Positions 18,080-26,954 of a stretch of 64,000 nucleotides of DNA are shown in pieces. Made by a program: the position numbers and the translations under genes. The notes under the pieces were generated by a model. That model saw only the letters and a program-made list of their open reading frames with translations, had not been told where the DNA came from and did not search any database. Numbering within the stretch: position 1 is the stretch's first letter; each line of letters starts with the position of its first letter. Location: contig NZ_CDCG01000034.1 of NCBI RefSeq assembly GCF_000819845.1, positions 80,479 to 144,478 of the forward strand, given 5' to 3'. The DNA is from Aeromonas enteropelogenes (lineage in GTDB: Bacteria > Pseudomonadota > Gammaproteobacteria > Enterobacterales > Aeromonadaceae).

Positions 18080-19336
18080 ATGTCCGATCAGCGTCACGAT
18101 CTTCGTCAACAAGCACTCGATTACCACGCTCAGCCCGTACCGGGCAAAATTGCCATCGCCCTCACCAAGCCCGCCGAGACCGCCCGCGATCTGGCGCTGG
18201 CCTACAGCCCTGGCGTGGCCGAGCCGGTACGCGAGATTGCCGCCAACCCGGCCGATGCCTACCGTTATACCGGCAAGGGCAACCTGGTGGCCGTCATCTC
18301 CAACGGCACCGCCATCCTGGGATTGGGCAATCTGGGTCCGTTGGCCTCCAAGCCGGTAATGGAGGGCAAGGCCCTGCTGTTCAAGCGTTTTGCCGGTATC
18401 GACGCCATCGACATCGAGGTGAAGCACGAAACCAGCCAGCAGTTCATCGACACGGTCGCCGCCATTGCCGATACCTTCGGCGGCATCAACCTGGAAGACA
18501 TCAAGGCTCCCGAGTGCTTCGAGATCGAGCAGGCGCTGATCGAGCGCTGCGACATCCCGGTATTCCACGATGATCAGCACGGTACCGCCATCGTCACCGC
18601 CGCCGGCCTGCTCAATGCGCTGGAAGTGCAGGGCAAGGAGATTGGCAGCAGCCGCATCGTCTGCATGGGGGCGGGAGCTGCCGCCACCGCCTGCATGGAG
18701 CTGTTGATCAAGTGTGGCGCCAAGCCGCACAACATCTTCATGCTGGACCGTCAGGGCATCATCCACACCGGTCGCACCGATCTGAACCAGTACAAGCAGC
18801 GCTTCGCCAACGACACCCCGCTGCGTACCCTGATGGAGGTGATCGACGGGGCTGACGTATTCGTCGGCGTCTCCGGCCCGGACGTGCTGCCCGCCGAGGC
18901 GGTGGCCCTGATGGCCCCCAACCCGGTGATCTTCGCCTGCTCCAACCCGGATCCCGAGATCAAGCCCGCCCTGGCTCACGGGGTGCGCGATGACCTCATC
19001 ATGGGCACAGGCCGCTCCGATTATCCGAACCAGATCAACAACGTGCTCTGCTTCCCCTTCATCTTCCGCGGCGCCCTGGACGCCCGTGCCAGCCGTATCA
19101 ACGACGCCATGAAGATTGCGGCGGTCGAAGCGATCCGCGGTCTGGCCAAGGAGCCGGTACCGGCCGAGGTGTTGACTGCTGCCGGCGTGAGCGAGCTCGC
19201 CTTCGGCAAGGATTACGTCATTCCCAAGCCGATGGATGCCCGTCTGCTGCCGCGCGTCGCCCGCGCCGTGGCGCTGGCGGCGGTGGAATCCGGCGTCGCC
19301 CGCACCGAACTGCCTGCCGACTACATGCTCTCTTGA
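18080..19336 (+). CDS. maeB: NADP-dependent malic enzyme, short form without phosphotransacetylase domain
   Basis: A 418-residue malate dehydrogenase (oxaloacetate-decarboxylating) making pyruvate, CO2 and reduced cofactor. The catalytic tyrosine is in [10 protein letters not shown] near residues 39-48, the general-base lysine in [19 protein letters not shown], the metal-binding acidic pair in [15 protein letters not shown] and FHDDQHGTA, and the nucleotide fold in [17 protein letters not shown]. coli MaeB is about 760 residues with a C-terminal phosphotransacetylase-like domain; this protein stops after the malic enzyme core, as many bacterial malic enzymes do. The ATG at 18080 gives the family-like start [16 protein letters not shown]. 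The NAD or NADP preference is inferred from the family. Confidence 0.9.
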   Translation: MSDQRHDLRQQALDYHAQPVPGKIAIALTKPAETARDLALAYSPGVAEPVREIAANPADAYRYTGKGNLVAVISNGTAILGLGNLGPLASKPVMEGKALLFKRFAGIDAIDIEVKHETSQQFIDTVAAIADTFGGINLEDIKAPECFEIEQALIERCDIPVFHDDQHGTAIVTAAGLLNALEVQGKEIGSSRIVCMGAGAAATACMELLIKCGAKPHNIFMLDRQGIIHTGRTDLNQYKQRFANDTPLRTLMEVIDGADVFVGVSGPDVLPAEAVALMAPNPVIFACSNPDPEIKPALAHGVRDDLIMGTGRSDYPNQINNVLCFPFIFRGALDARASRINDAMKIAAVEAIRGLAKEPVPAEVLTAAGVSELAFGKDYVIPKPMDARLLPRVARAVALAAVESGVARTELPADYMLS

Positions 19337-19346
19337 GTCAGCGCAA

Positions 19347-19375
19347 ACGGCCCCGTCATCGGGGCCGTCTTTTTA
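19347..19375 (+). terminator. Intrinsic terminator after the malic enzyme gene
   Basis: ACGGCCCC / GGGGCCGT with a six-base loop is followed by CTTTTT. Confidence 0.92.
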
Positions 19376-19475
19376 TAAGCAGGATTGGGCTGAGGGGGTG
19401 AAGGGGGCAGGAGCCGACAGGTCAATCCGGGCGCAGAGGTGGTCAAACAGCGCTCCCCTCTGACACAATGACTGC

Positions 19476-20372
19476 ATGACGATGCTTACGAGAATCAAGA
19501 TGCAGCAGCAAATTCACGGCCGTTTGGCCCACGCCCTCTCCTTCTTGCGCCACGATGGCCGCCACTTTATCCAGTTTGTCTGGGGCCGCTTCCAGCAGGA
19601 CAGGCTGACGGTGACCGCTGGCTATCTCGCCTATGTCACCCTGCTCTCCCTGGTGCCCATGATCGCCGTGGTGTTCGGCATGATGTCCGCCTTCCCGGTA
19701 TTCCAGAGCATCAAGCAGCAGATGGAGCGGTTCGTCTACCACAACTTCGTGCCCACTGCGGGCGATATGGTCAAGGAGTACATCGACGGCTTCGTGGCCA
19801 ATGCCACCAACACCACGGCGGTGGGGATCGGCGCCCTGATCGTGGTGGCCCTGATGCTGATCTCGGCCATCGACAAGAACCTCAACTACATCTGGCGCTC
19901 GACCCAGAGCCGGCCGCTGGCCCAGGCATTCGCCATGTACTGGATGATCCTGACCCTGGGGCCCGTGCTCATCGGGGCCAGCATCGCCATCTCCTCCTAC
20001 ATACTGTCGCTGCGCTTCCTGTCGGAGGAGAGTCTGTTCGGCGCCGGCTACCTGCTGCTGCGCAGCCTGCCGTTCCTCTTCTCGGTGCTCACCTTCCTGC
20101 TGGTCTATACCGTGGTACCCAACTGCAAGGTACGGCTGGTGCACGCCTTCATTGGCGCCCTCGTGGCGGCCACCCTGTTCGAGCTGGCCAAGCGCGGCTT
20201 TGCCATCTACATCACCAACTTTCCCTCCTATCAGGCCATCTATGGCGCCCTGGCGACTATTCCGATCCTGTTTGTCTGGGTGTATCTGAGCTGGCTGGTG
20301 GTATTGCTTGGCGCGGAAACCACGGCCTGCCTCGGTGAATACGAGAAACCGGCGAACGAGGAGCTGGCCTGA
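19476..20372 (+). CDS. yihY: YihY/BrkB family inner-membrane protein
   Basis: A 298-residue protein of the YihY (UPF0761) family with about six membrane spans after a cytoplasmic N-terminus; spans begin around residues 49, 116, 146, 188, 222 and 254. The typical stretches [40 protein letters not shown] and [22 protein letters not shown] closely match E. coli YihY. Molecular function is unsettled; it was once mis-named ribonuclease BN. In-frame ATGs at 19482 and 19500 compete with the chosen one and none has a strong ribosome-binding site. The yihY-dtd-yiiD gene order is that of E. coli. Confidence 0.88.
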   Translation: MTMLTRIKMQQQIHGRLAHALSFLRHDGRHFIQFVWGRFQQDRLTVTAGYLAYVTLLSLVPMIAVVFGMMSAFPVFQSIKQQMERFVYHNFVPTAGDMVKEYIDGFVANATNTTAVGIGALIVVALMLISAIDKNLNYIWRSTQSRPLAQAFAMYWMILTLGPVLIGASIAISSYILSLRFLSEESLFGAGYLLLRSLPFLFSVLTFLLVYTVVPNCKVRLVHAFIGALVAATLFELAKRGFAIYITNFPSYQAIYGALATIPILFVWVYLSWLVVLLGAETTACLGEYEKPANEELA

Positions 20373-20409
20373 GCCATCGCCTTGCCGGCGGTTTTATTGG
20401 TAGCATCGA

Positions 20410-20435
20410 CGACCGCCCTTCCCGAAGGGCGGTCG
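20410..20435 (+). terminator. Intercistronic hairpin between yihY and dtd
   Basis: CGACCGCCCTT / AAGGGCGGTCG forms an 11-base stem with loop CCCG. The following TTCTGTTTTG is a poor U-tract, so it may attenuate rather than stop transcription into dtd. Confidence 0.55.
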
Positions 20436-20458
20436 TTCTGTTTTGAGAGGAGAGGGAT

Positions 20459-20896
20459 GTGATTGCATTGATTCAGCGGGTGTCCGAGGCCAGCGTAACG
20501 GTAGAGGGAGAAGTGACCGGGGCCATCGGTCGGGGGCTGCTGGTGCTGCTCGGGGTGGAGCAGGGGGATGACGAGGCCAAGGCCGACAAGCTGCTGCACA
20601 AGGTGAGCGGCTACCGGATCTTCTCCGACGAGAACGGCAAGATGAACCTCAACGTGGGTCAGGCCAGTGGCAGCCTGCTGGTGGTCTCCCAGTTCACCCT
20701 GGCGGCGGATACCGGCAAGGGGATGCGCCCGAGCTTCTCCGGTGGGGCCCATCCGGCGGAGGCCGAGCGGCTCTATGACTACTTCGTGGCCAAGGCCCGG
20801 GCGGGGGAGATCCCGACCGAGACGGGGCGCTTTGCCGCCGATATGAAGGTGGCGCTGGTCAACGACGGCCCGGTGACCTTCTGGCTACAGGTCTGA
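20459..20896 (+). CDS. dtd: D-aminoacyl-tRNA deacylase Dtd
   Basis: A 145-residue dimeric enzyme that removes D-amino acids (and glycine from tRNA-Ala) from mischarged tRNAs. The start [17 protein letters not shown], the [19 protein letters not shown] stretch near residues 78-96 (active-site threonine and serine region) and the ending [11 protein letters not shown] with the conserved GP motif are all present. The start is a GTG at 20459 preceded by a rich GAGAGGAGAGGG. E. coli Dtd has the same length. The last 12 bases overlap the convergent gene that follows. Confidence 0.96.
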   Translation: MIALIQRVSEASVTVEGEVTGAIGRGLLVLLGVEQGDDEAKADKLLHKVSGYRIFSDENGKMNLNVGQASGSLLVVSQFTLAADTGKGMRPSFSGGAHPAEAERLYDYFVAKARAGEIPTETGRFAADMKVALVNDGPVTFWLQV

Positions 20897-21565
20897 TTCG
20901 TCGCCCTGGCGTGGCCGGGTGTGGACGATCACGTTGACGAAGCCGGGCACCGGATAGGGGGTGGTGGGGCCGACCCACTGCTCCAGCAGCAGCAGGGCCT
21001 GGCTCAGCTCGAGCCGGGTGCGGGGCAGCAGATTGACGATGAGATCCCCGCTCAGGCGGGGAGCCAGCGCCCGATAGATCCGCTCCTGAAACAGCTGCAG
21101 CGGGTTGCCATCCTGGCTGAAGAGATCGAGCAGCACCAGGTCGTAGCTGGCCTCGCTCTGCTCGAGGAAGGCGAGGGCATCGGCCTGATGCACCTGGGGG
21201 GCGCGGTTATCTTCTTCCCCGGGATGCTGGAAAAACTGGCGATAGAGGGTGATCACCTCCTCGTCCAGCTCGACGCATTCGTGCCTGGCCGCGGGCCAGC
21301 GGCGCCGGATATGGCGTGTCAGATCGCCGCCTCCCAGTCCCAGCTCGAGGATGTTGTCGGCCTGCTGTGGCAGCAGGCAGGCGATCACCTGCTGGTGGGG
21401 CAGGCAGAGGGCCGCAGGGTCGTTCAGTGACATGGCGGATTGCACCACGCCGTCGATTTCGAGCCAGCGATGGTGGGCATTTTCCTGCACCGAGAGGCGG
21501 CGCCGGGGTTGGACACTGAGGTGCAATAAGTGATCGGCTTGGTACGCTTGCAGATTGAAGTCCAT
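20885..21565 (-). CDS. Spermidine-synthase-fold SAM-dependent protein, substrate unknown
   Basis: A 226-residue cytoplasmic protein with a Rossmann methyltransferase fold like spermidine synthases: motif [21 protein letters not shown] near residues 72-91, the acidic ribose-binding [15 protein letters not shown] near 96-110, and [19 protein letters not shown] near 141-159. It is shorter than true spermidine synthase and lacks its N-terminal beta domain, so it could be a methyltransferase or an aminopropyltransferase relative. It overlaps the dtd end by 12 bases and is divergent from madA. No Shine-Dalgarno is visible before the ATG at 21565, so the start is uncertain. Confidence 0.72.
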   Translation of the reverse strand: MDFNLQAYQADHLLHLSVQPRRRLSVQENAHHRWLEIDGVVQSAMSLNDPAALCLPHQQVIACLLPQQADNILELGLGGGDLTRHIRRRWPAARHECVELDEEVITLYRQFFQHPGEEDNRAPQVHQADALAFLEQSEASYDLVLLDLFSQDGNPLQLFQERIYRALAPRLSGDLIVNLLPRTRLELSQALLLLEQWVGPTTPYPVPGFVNVIVHTRPRQGDESDL

Positions 21566-21616
21566 GAATTTGCACGGCAAGATGGTTTTCGACCAGTGTA
21601 ACTCAAGGATGGAACT

Positions 21617-22537
21617 ATGTACCGGGTGGTCACCCCCCAGACGGCAGCCGAGCTGGATGCCTATTATCAGTTGCGCTGGGAACTGCTGCGTAAACCCTTC
21701 AATCTGCCCCTCGGTTCCGAGCGGGACGAATACGACTCCGTTGCCATTCACCGCCTGATGCTGGCACCCGATGGTACTCCCATTGCCGTCGGCCGTCTGT
21801 TTGTCGGCGGTGACGAGGCACAGATCCGCTTCATGGCGCTGCGCCCGGAATATCGCGGCCAGGGGCTGGGCGCCCGCATGGTGGAAGATCTCGAGCAACT
21901 GGCCCTGAGCGAGAAGGTCAAACGACTGGTGATGAACGCCCGTCAGGAGGCGGTGGAGTTCTACCGCAGGTGTGGCTTTCTCGAGGTGGGTGAAGGGCCC
22001 GTCTCCTTCGGTCGCATTCCGCACCGTCAGATGATCAAGTCCCTGACCCCCATGCAGACCATCCAGTACCGCCCCGAGTGGTGCCAGGATCTCACCACCC
22101 GCTGGTCCAGGGGGATTCCCATCAGCGAGAAGATGGGGATGCACATCACCCACTACGACGGCCAGACCTTCCACCTCAAGGCCAACCTGGCGGCCAACCT
22201 CAATGTGCACGACACCATGTTTGCCGGCAGCATCTACAGCCAGTGCGTGCTGGCGGGTTGGGGCCTGATCTGGCTGCAGCTCAAGGAGGCCGGGCTGATG
22301 GGGGACATAGTGCTGGCGGAGGGCAACATCAAGTACTACCGCCCAGTCGACGAGGAGCCGGAGGCGAGGGTCGCCCGGGAGGGCATGCCTGCGGTGCTGG
22401 AGCCGCTCAAGAGCGGGGAGTCCGCCAAGTTCAGTCTCAAGATCAAGCTGTTCAGCGGTGACAAGCTGGCGGTGGAATTCGTTGGCCAGTACGTGGTGCA
22501 ACCCATCAAGCGGCGCGGTCAGGCGCCGGTGCTGTAA
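21617..22537 (+). CDS. madA: Malonyl-ACP decarboxylase MadA (YiiD), GNAT-hotdog fusion
   Basis: A 306-residue two-domain protein. Residues 1-145 are a GNAT acetyltransferase-like domain with the acetyl-CoA loop RPEYRGQGLGARM and the C-terminal NARQEAVEFYRRCGF. Residues 150-306 are a hotdog domain with LAANLNVHDTMFAGSIYSQCVLAGWG. This layout is that of E. coli YiiD, shown to be a malonyl-ACP decarboxylase whose hotdog domain produces acetyl-ACP, so fatty-acid synthesis can start without FabH. The N-terminal domain's acetyl acceptor is unknown. The yihY-dtd-yiiD neighbourhood of E. coli is preserved apart from the inserted minus-strand gene. AAGGA precedes the ATG. Confidence 0.88.
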   Translation: MYRVVTPQTAAELDAYYQLRWELLRKPFNLPLGSERDEYDSVAIHRLMLAPDGTPIAVGRLFVGGDEAQIRFMALRPEYRGQGLGARMVEDLEQLALSEKVKRLVMNARQEAVEFYRRCGFLEVGEGPVSFGRIPHRQMIKSLTPMQTIQYRPEWCQDLTTRWSRGIPISEKMGMHITHYDGQTFHLKANLAANLNVHDTMFAGSIYSQCVLAGWGLIWLQLKEAGLMGDIVLAEGNIKYYRPVDEEPEARVAREGMPAVLEPLKSGESAKFSLKIKLFSGDKLAVEFVGQYVVQPIKRRGQAPVL

Positions 22538-22553
22538 CCGGTTGTGCGATGCA

Positions 22554-22583
22554 AACAAGGCCTCATGATGAGGCCTTGTTGTT
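22554..22583. terminator. Bidirectional terminator between madA and the AsmA-family gene
   Basis: CAAGGCCTCA / TGAGGCCTTG with a three-base loop, flanked by AA on the left and TTGTTT on the right; suits both convergent genes. Confidence 0.75.
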
Positions 22584-24661
22584 TACTGCTCTGCCGGCGC
22601 TTCCTGCCCGGTCTGGGCTTTTGCCGCGGGTTCCGGTCGCCAGAGCGGGGCGCTGCGACCCTGGGCGGGGTAGCGTACACCCACCTCCCAGCCACATGAC
22701 GCCTGTTTCTGCGGGAAGGCCCAGGTCAGGGTTGGCGCCGAGAGCGGTCCGCGCCACTGACCGGTCAGTTCGGCGCAGCGCTTGCCATTGAGCACGCCCA
22801 GATCCAGCTGCCACTGTTCGTTGACCAGGTCGATCCCCCCCTGCAGGGCCAGCAGGTGGGTGATGGTGGAGGCGCCCGCCTGTTCGACGCTCAGCTGGCC
22901 ATTTTCGATCTTGCCTTGCAGCCTGATGCGGTAGAAGGGGGTATCCCCCTCCTGCATCGCTTGCCACAGCTGCTCCGGGGTGAGAGTGGGCGGGGTCGCC
23001 CCCTTGAACCACTCATCCAGCAGGGGATCTATCTTCACCTTGTCCCAGAAGGGCTCGTCGGCGTCGAGGGCGAAGCTTCCCTGCAGGGTGCTGCGCCACT
23101 CGCCGGCGCTCTTGCCGTGCGTCGCCTGCAGATCGGCGCTGAGATCCGCCTTGCCCGCGAAGGAGACGGGGGAGTGCAGTATCTTGCCCCACTGATCCAG
23201 ATCCAGCCTGGTGGCGTTCAGTTGCAGGCGGCTGAGCTGGCCCGGCTCCCGTCCCCACTGGCCATTCAGGGTGAGGCTTCCCTCATCCGGCAGCGAACTG
23301 GTGAGTTTGTCGAGCTGCCAGGTGCTGGGGGTCAGCTCCCCATCCAGCTCGCCGTTACGGGCACTGAGGCCATCCCACACCAGCTCGAACCACTTGCTCT
23401 CGACGCGGGCGCGACCGAACAGGGGGCCGGGCTGGTTGCCTCGCAGGCTCAAGTCGGTCAGGTAGAGCTGCCAGCCGGTCAGCGACAGGGGCAGGCTGTC
23501 ATCGAAGGAGAGTACCTTGAGCTTGTCAAACGCCAGCTTTCGGATGTCGATCTGCTGTGGTCGCCAGCTCTGCCAATCCTGCCACCACCCCTGGGGCAGG
23601 CTGATGTCCATGCCGCTCAGGGCTATGTCTTTCAAAGTCAGCTTCTGCTGCTGGCTATCGAGGGCCAGCTCCAGGTTGAACTCCCCCTCGTAGGCCTTGC
23701 CCTGCAGTTCGCCCTCGATCTGCAGGGGGGAGAAGGTGAGCTTGCCCTTGATGGCTTCCAGCTGGAACAGGCCGCGCCCCATGTCACCCAGGGTGCCGGC
23801 CAGATAGCCGCTCGGCTGGTTGCCCGCCTGCCAGTTGAAGGCGGTCAGCTGGCCGCTGAAGTTGTTGAAGGCGAGCTCCTGCCTGATGTCGTTGATGCTC
23901 ACCTCGTCGAACTGGCCCCGATCCAGGCTGACCTGGCGCAGGGGGAGGGGATGTTGTGCCAGATCCCCCAGCTCGACCCGCATGCCGCGTGCCTTGAGAT
24001 CGCGCAGTTGCAGGCTGCGGGCGGGCCAGTCCAGTACCAGACCCGTCTCCAGCAGGCCGTCGAACAGGTTGGTGATCAGCTTGTCGCTGGATAGTACCTC
24101 CCCTTCCAGCCGCCCCTTCAGATTGAGGCGGGCGAAGGTGAATTGCGGTGTCTCCAGCTGGCCTATGTTGAGGGTCAGGTTAGCCTGTGGCTGGCGTTTC
24201 GGGTCGATAAGCTCCCAGTCGCTCAGGGTGGCGTTGAGGCCGCGCAGGGTCAGGGCATCACTCTGCAGGCTGAGGCGATCTATGGTGCTGTCGGCGATGG
24301 TGAGGGAGCGGATCGGCAAGTCTGGCAGCCGGTTCGGCAGCGGCAGTTTGATGGCCGGGCGAATGAGATCGAGATGGGCGATGCGCACGTCCCGGTTGAG
24401 CCAGTCGATATCCTCGATTTCCAGATAGAGCTTGTCGAGGGTGACCGCATCACCGTAGCGCACCTGTTCGGCCAGCAGGGTATAGGGGTGGAGCGGATTG
24501 AACACCAGCCGGCCTATGGTGACGGGTACGCCGGTCTGCTGGCTGATCCAGCTGGCAATGGGCCCCTTGGCCCGTTCGGCGTCGAACAGCCCGAGGGCGA
24601 CCCAGACAAACAACAGCAGGAAGGCGAAGGTGTAGAGCAGGCCGCGTAGCCAGGAATTCAT
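22583..24661 (-). CDS. AsmA-family inner-membrane-anchored protein
   Basis: A 692-residue protein with one N-terminal membrane anchor (LRGLLYTFAFLLLFVWVALGLF, residues 5-26) and a long periplasmic part of repeating beta-strand segments. The AsmA-like start ERAKGPIASWISQQTGVPVTIGRLVF near residues 29-54, followed by repeated LTL.DIALSG-type and INGQW-like strands, suggests a repeating beta-groove (chorein-like) fold. Such proteins are implicated in moving phospholipids between membranes. It ends with a low-complexity tail (KAQTGQEAPAEQ). It lies 31 bases downstream of recG on the same strand and is probably cotranscribed. Which AsmA paralogue it corresponds to in E. coli (perhaps YicH) I cannot tell. 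Confidence 0.75.
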   Translation of the reverse strand: MNSWLRGLLYTFAFLLLFVWVALGLFDAERAKGPIASWISQQTGVPVTIGRLVFNPLHPYTLLAEQVRYGDAVTLDKLYLEIEDIDWLNRDVRIAHLDLIRPAIKLPLPNRLPDLPIRSLTIADSTIDRLSLQSDALTLRGLNATLSDWELIDPKRQPQANLTLNIGQLETPQFTFARLNLKGRLEGEVLSSDKLITNLFDGLLETGLVLDWPARSLQLRDLKARGMRVELGDLAQHPLPLRQVSLDRGQFDEVSINDIRQELAFNNFSGQLTAFNWQAGNQPSGYLAGTLGDMGRGLFQLEAIKGKLTFSPLQIEGELQGKAYEGEFNLELALDSQQQKLTLKDIALSGMDISLPQGWWQDWQSWRPQQIDIRKLAFDKLKVLSFDDSLPLSLTGWQLYLTDLSLRGNQPGPLFGRARVESKWFELVWDGLSARNGELDGELTPSTWQLDKLTSSLPDEGSLTLNGQWGREPGQLSRLQLNATRLDLDQWGKILHSPVSFAGKADLSADLQATHGKSAGEWRSTLQGSFALDADEPFWDKVKIDPLLDEWFKGATPPTLTPEQLWQAMQEGDTPFYRIRLQGKIENGQLSVEQAGASTITHLLALQGGIDLVNEQWQLDLGVLNGKRCAELTGQWRGPLSAPTLTWAFPQKQASCGWEVGVRYPAQGRSAPLWRPEPAAKAQTGQEAPAEQ

Positions 24662-24692
24662 GAGTGCTTTCCTCCTGTTTCTGTTTGCGTGA

Positions 24693-26762
24693 TCAGGCGT
24701 TGGAGTAGTGGTCCCGCAGTCCCAGCCAACGGCGGATCAGGGGCTCGACGTGACTCGGGTGCTTATCCATCAGGAAGCGCGCCATCTTCTGTACCTGGGG
24801 GATAAGCGGCTGGTCGCGCACCAGATCGGCAATCTTGAGATCGGCCAGCCCGGTCTGACGGGTGCCGAGCAGTTCCCCCGGGCCGCGCAGCTCCAGATCG
24901 CGCTGGGCGATCAGGAAGCCGTCATTGGTCTCGCGCAGCACCCCGAGCCGGCTCTGGGCCGTCTTGGACAAGGGAGCATGATAGAGCAGCACGCAATGGG
25001 AGGCCACCGCCCCCCGGCCGACCCGGCCGCGCAGCTGATGCAGCTGAGCCAGCCCCAGCCGCTCAGGGTTCTCGATGATCATCAGGCTGGCGTTGGGCAC
25101 ATCCACCCCCACTTCGATGACGGTGGTGGCGACCAGCAACTGCAAAATACCCGCCTTGAACTCCTCCATCACCCGCTGCTTCTCGACCGGTCGCATCCGG
25201 CCGTGCACCAGGCCGATATGCAGACCGGGCAGCAAGGCTTGCAGCTCGGCGGCAGTGTCTTCGGCGGCCTGGCACTCCAGCACCTCGGACTCCTCGATCA
25301 GGGTGCAGACCCAGTAAGCCTGCTTGCCCTCGGTACAGGCGAGCCTGACCCGCTCGATCACGTCCTGGCGGCGGCTGTCCGGTAGCGCCACTGTGGTGAT
25401 GGGGGTGCGGCCCGGCGGCAGCTCGTCGATGACCGAGGTATCGAGGTCGGCATAGGCGGTCATCGCCAGGGTGCGAGGGATGGGGGTGGCGGTCATGATG
25501 AGCTGATGGGGATGGACTCCCTCCCGCTCCCCTTTTTCGCGCAGGGCCAGGCGCTGGTGCACGCCAAACCTGTGCTGTTCGTCGATGATCACCAGCGCCA
25601 GACGCTGGAACACCACCTGCTCCTGGAAGATGGCGTGGGTGCCCACCACCATCTTGACGCTGCCATCGGCGATGGCGGCCAGCGCCTCCTCCCGCGCCTT
25701 GCCCTTCTGCTTGCCCGCCAGCCAGCCGACCTGGATGCCGAGCGGTTCCAGCCACTTGGCGAAGTTGATGGCGTGCTGTTCGGCCAAGAGTTCAGTCGGT
25801 GCCATCAGCCCCACCTGACAGCCGTTGCCGATGGCCTGCAGGGCGGCAAGGGCCGCCACCAGGGTCTTGCCGGAGCCCACGTCTCCCTGCACCAGCCGCA
25901 TCATGGGGTGGCTCTGCTGCAGATCCTTACCTATCTCCGCCACCACCCGGCTCTGGGCTCCGGTCGGTTTGAACGGCAGGGCGCCGAGCAGTTGTTCGAG
26001 CAGCTTGGGGGCCGGTTTGAGAGCCCGTGCCAGCTGGGTTTGCGACTGGGCGCGTACTTTGAGCACCGAGAGGTTGTGAGCCAGCAGCTCCTCCAGTACC
26101 AGTCGCTGCTGGGCCGGATGCTGGCCGTTTTCCAGCAGCGGCAGCGCCACCGAGGGGGGCGGGCGGTGCAGCAGGCGCAGGGCGGCGGCCAGCTCAATCT
26201 GATGGGGGTAGAGGCCGGCGGGCAGCAGCTCCTCCACCCCGTAGAGGTCGAGCTGGGCCAGCGCCTGATCGGTGAGGTTGCGCAGGGTGAGCTGGCGCAG
26301 CCCCTCTGTGGTCGGATAGACGGGGGTGAGGGCAGATTCGGTCTGGCCCGCCTGATCGTCGCCGAGCAGCTTGTATTCGGGGTGGGCCATCTCCAGCCCG
26401 TACTTGCCGGGGCGCACCTCGCCGAAGCAGCGCATCAGCCGACCCTGGGCCAGGCTGTTCTTCTGGGCGGCGGTGAAATTGAAGAAGCGCAGGGTCAGGG
26501 TACCGGTGCCGTCGCTGATGCGGCAGACCAGCATGCGGCGGCGCCCCATCACCAGCTGGGTGTCCTGGATTTCGCCCTCGACGGCGCCGTGCAGGCCGGG
26601 CGGCAGATCGCCGATGGGCCACACCTGGGTGCGGTCCTCGTAGCGCAGGGGGAGGTGGAACAGCAGATCCTGCACCGTGGCCAGCCCCAGCCGCTCGAGT
26701 TTCTCCAGCATCTTGCTGCCGACACCCTTGAGGCTATCGAGAGGAATTTTATCCAATTTCAT
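24693..26762 (-). CDS. recG: ATP-dependent DNA helicase RecG
   Basis: A 689-residue branch-migration helicase that remodels stalled forks and Holliday junctions. The wedge domain start LGLATVQDLLFHLPLRYEDRT near residues 26-46 leads into an OB fold (ISDGTGTLTLRFFNF). Walker A is GDVGSGKT near residues 293-300, the DEQH box is VIIDEQHRFGVHQRL, and GRVGRG is motif VI. The C-terminus RWLGLRDHYSNA resembles E. coli RecG. I chose the ATG at 26762; the codon before it is an in-frame TTG. No clear Shine-Dalgarno is seen. The AsmA-family gene follows on the same strand. Confidence 0.97.
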   Translation of the reverse strand: MKLDKIPLDSLKGVGSKMLEKLERLGLATVQDLLFHLPLRYEDRTQVWPIGDLPPGLHGAVEGEIQDTQLVMGRRRMLVCRISDGTGTLTLRFFNFTAAQKNSLAQGRLMRCFGEVRPGKYGLEMAHPEYKLLGDDQAGQTESALTPVYPTTEGLRQLTLRNLTDQALAQLDLYGVEELLPAGLYPHQIELAAALRLLHRPPPSVALPLLENGQHPAQQRLVLEELLAHNLSVLKVRAQSQTQLARALKPAPKLLEQLLGALPFKPTGAQSRVVAEIGKDLQQSHPMMRLVQGDVGSGKTLVAALAALQAIGNGCQVGLMAPTELLAEQHAINFAKWLEPLGIQVGWLAGKQKGKAREEALAAIADGSVKMVVGTHAIFQEQVVFQRLALVIIDEQHRFGVHQRLALREKGEREGVHPHQLIMTATPIPRTLAMTAYADLDTSVIDELPPGRTPITTVALPDSRRQDVIERVRLACTEGKQAYWVCTLIEESEVLECQAAEDTAAELQALLPGLHIGLVHGRMRPVEKQRVMEEFKAGILQLLVATTVIEVGVDVPNASLMIIENPERLGLAQLHQLRGRVGRGAVASHCVLLYHAPLSKTAQSRLGVLRETNDGFLIAQRDLELRGPGELLGTRQTGLADLKIADLVRDQPLIPQVQKMARFLMDKHPSHVEPLIRRWLGLRDHYSNA

Positions 26763-26894
26763 CAATTAGATGCCCGAAAACACTGTAAATATGTCCAGAT
26801 AATAGGGGCTATTGATGTTGCGGCGCAAGCCGCGTTGCCGTGGCAAGGATGGGATGAAACAGGTGAAAGAGGCTGGTCGGGGCCGTTTTTGAGC

Positions 26895-26920
26895 AAGGCC
26901 TGCCGGGAATGGCAGGCCTT
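26895..26920. terminator. Hairpin between pssA and recG
   Basis: AAGGCCTGCC / GGCAGGCCTT forms a perfect ten-base stem with loop GGGAAT. On the minus strand it is followed by GCTCAAAAACGG, without a true U-tract, so termination after pssA may be partial. Confidence 0.5.
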
Positions 26921-26954
26921 GTGGCAGGCTGCGAAGGGGCGGTAGCGCCTCGCG

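Noticed and set aside
22583..24661. Possible gene break in the AsmA-family gene
   Set aside because: The frame is continuous over 692 codons with a proper anchor and repeats to the end; the low-complexity tail is not a frameshift sign.
25506..26945. 479-codon plus-strand frame opposite recG
   Set aside because: Shadow of recG; leucine/glutamine/glycine-rich product with no recognisable motif.
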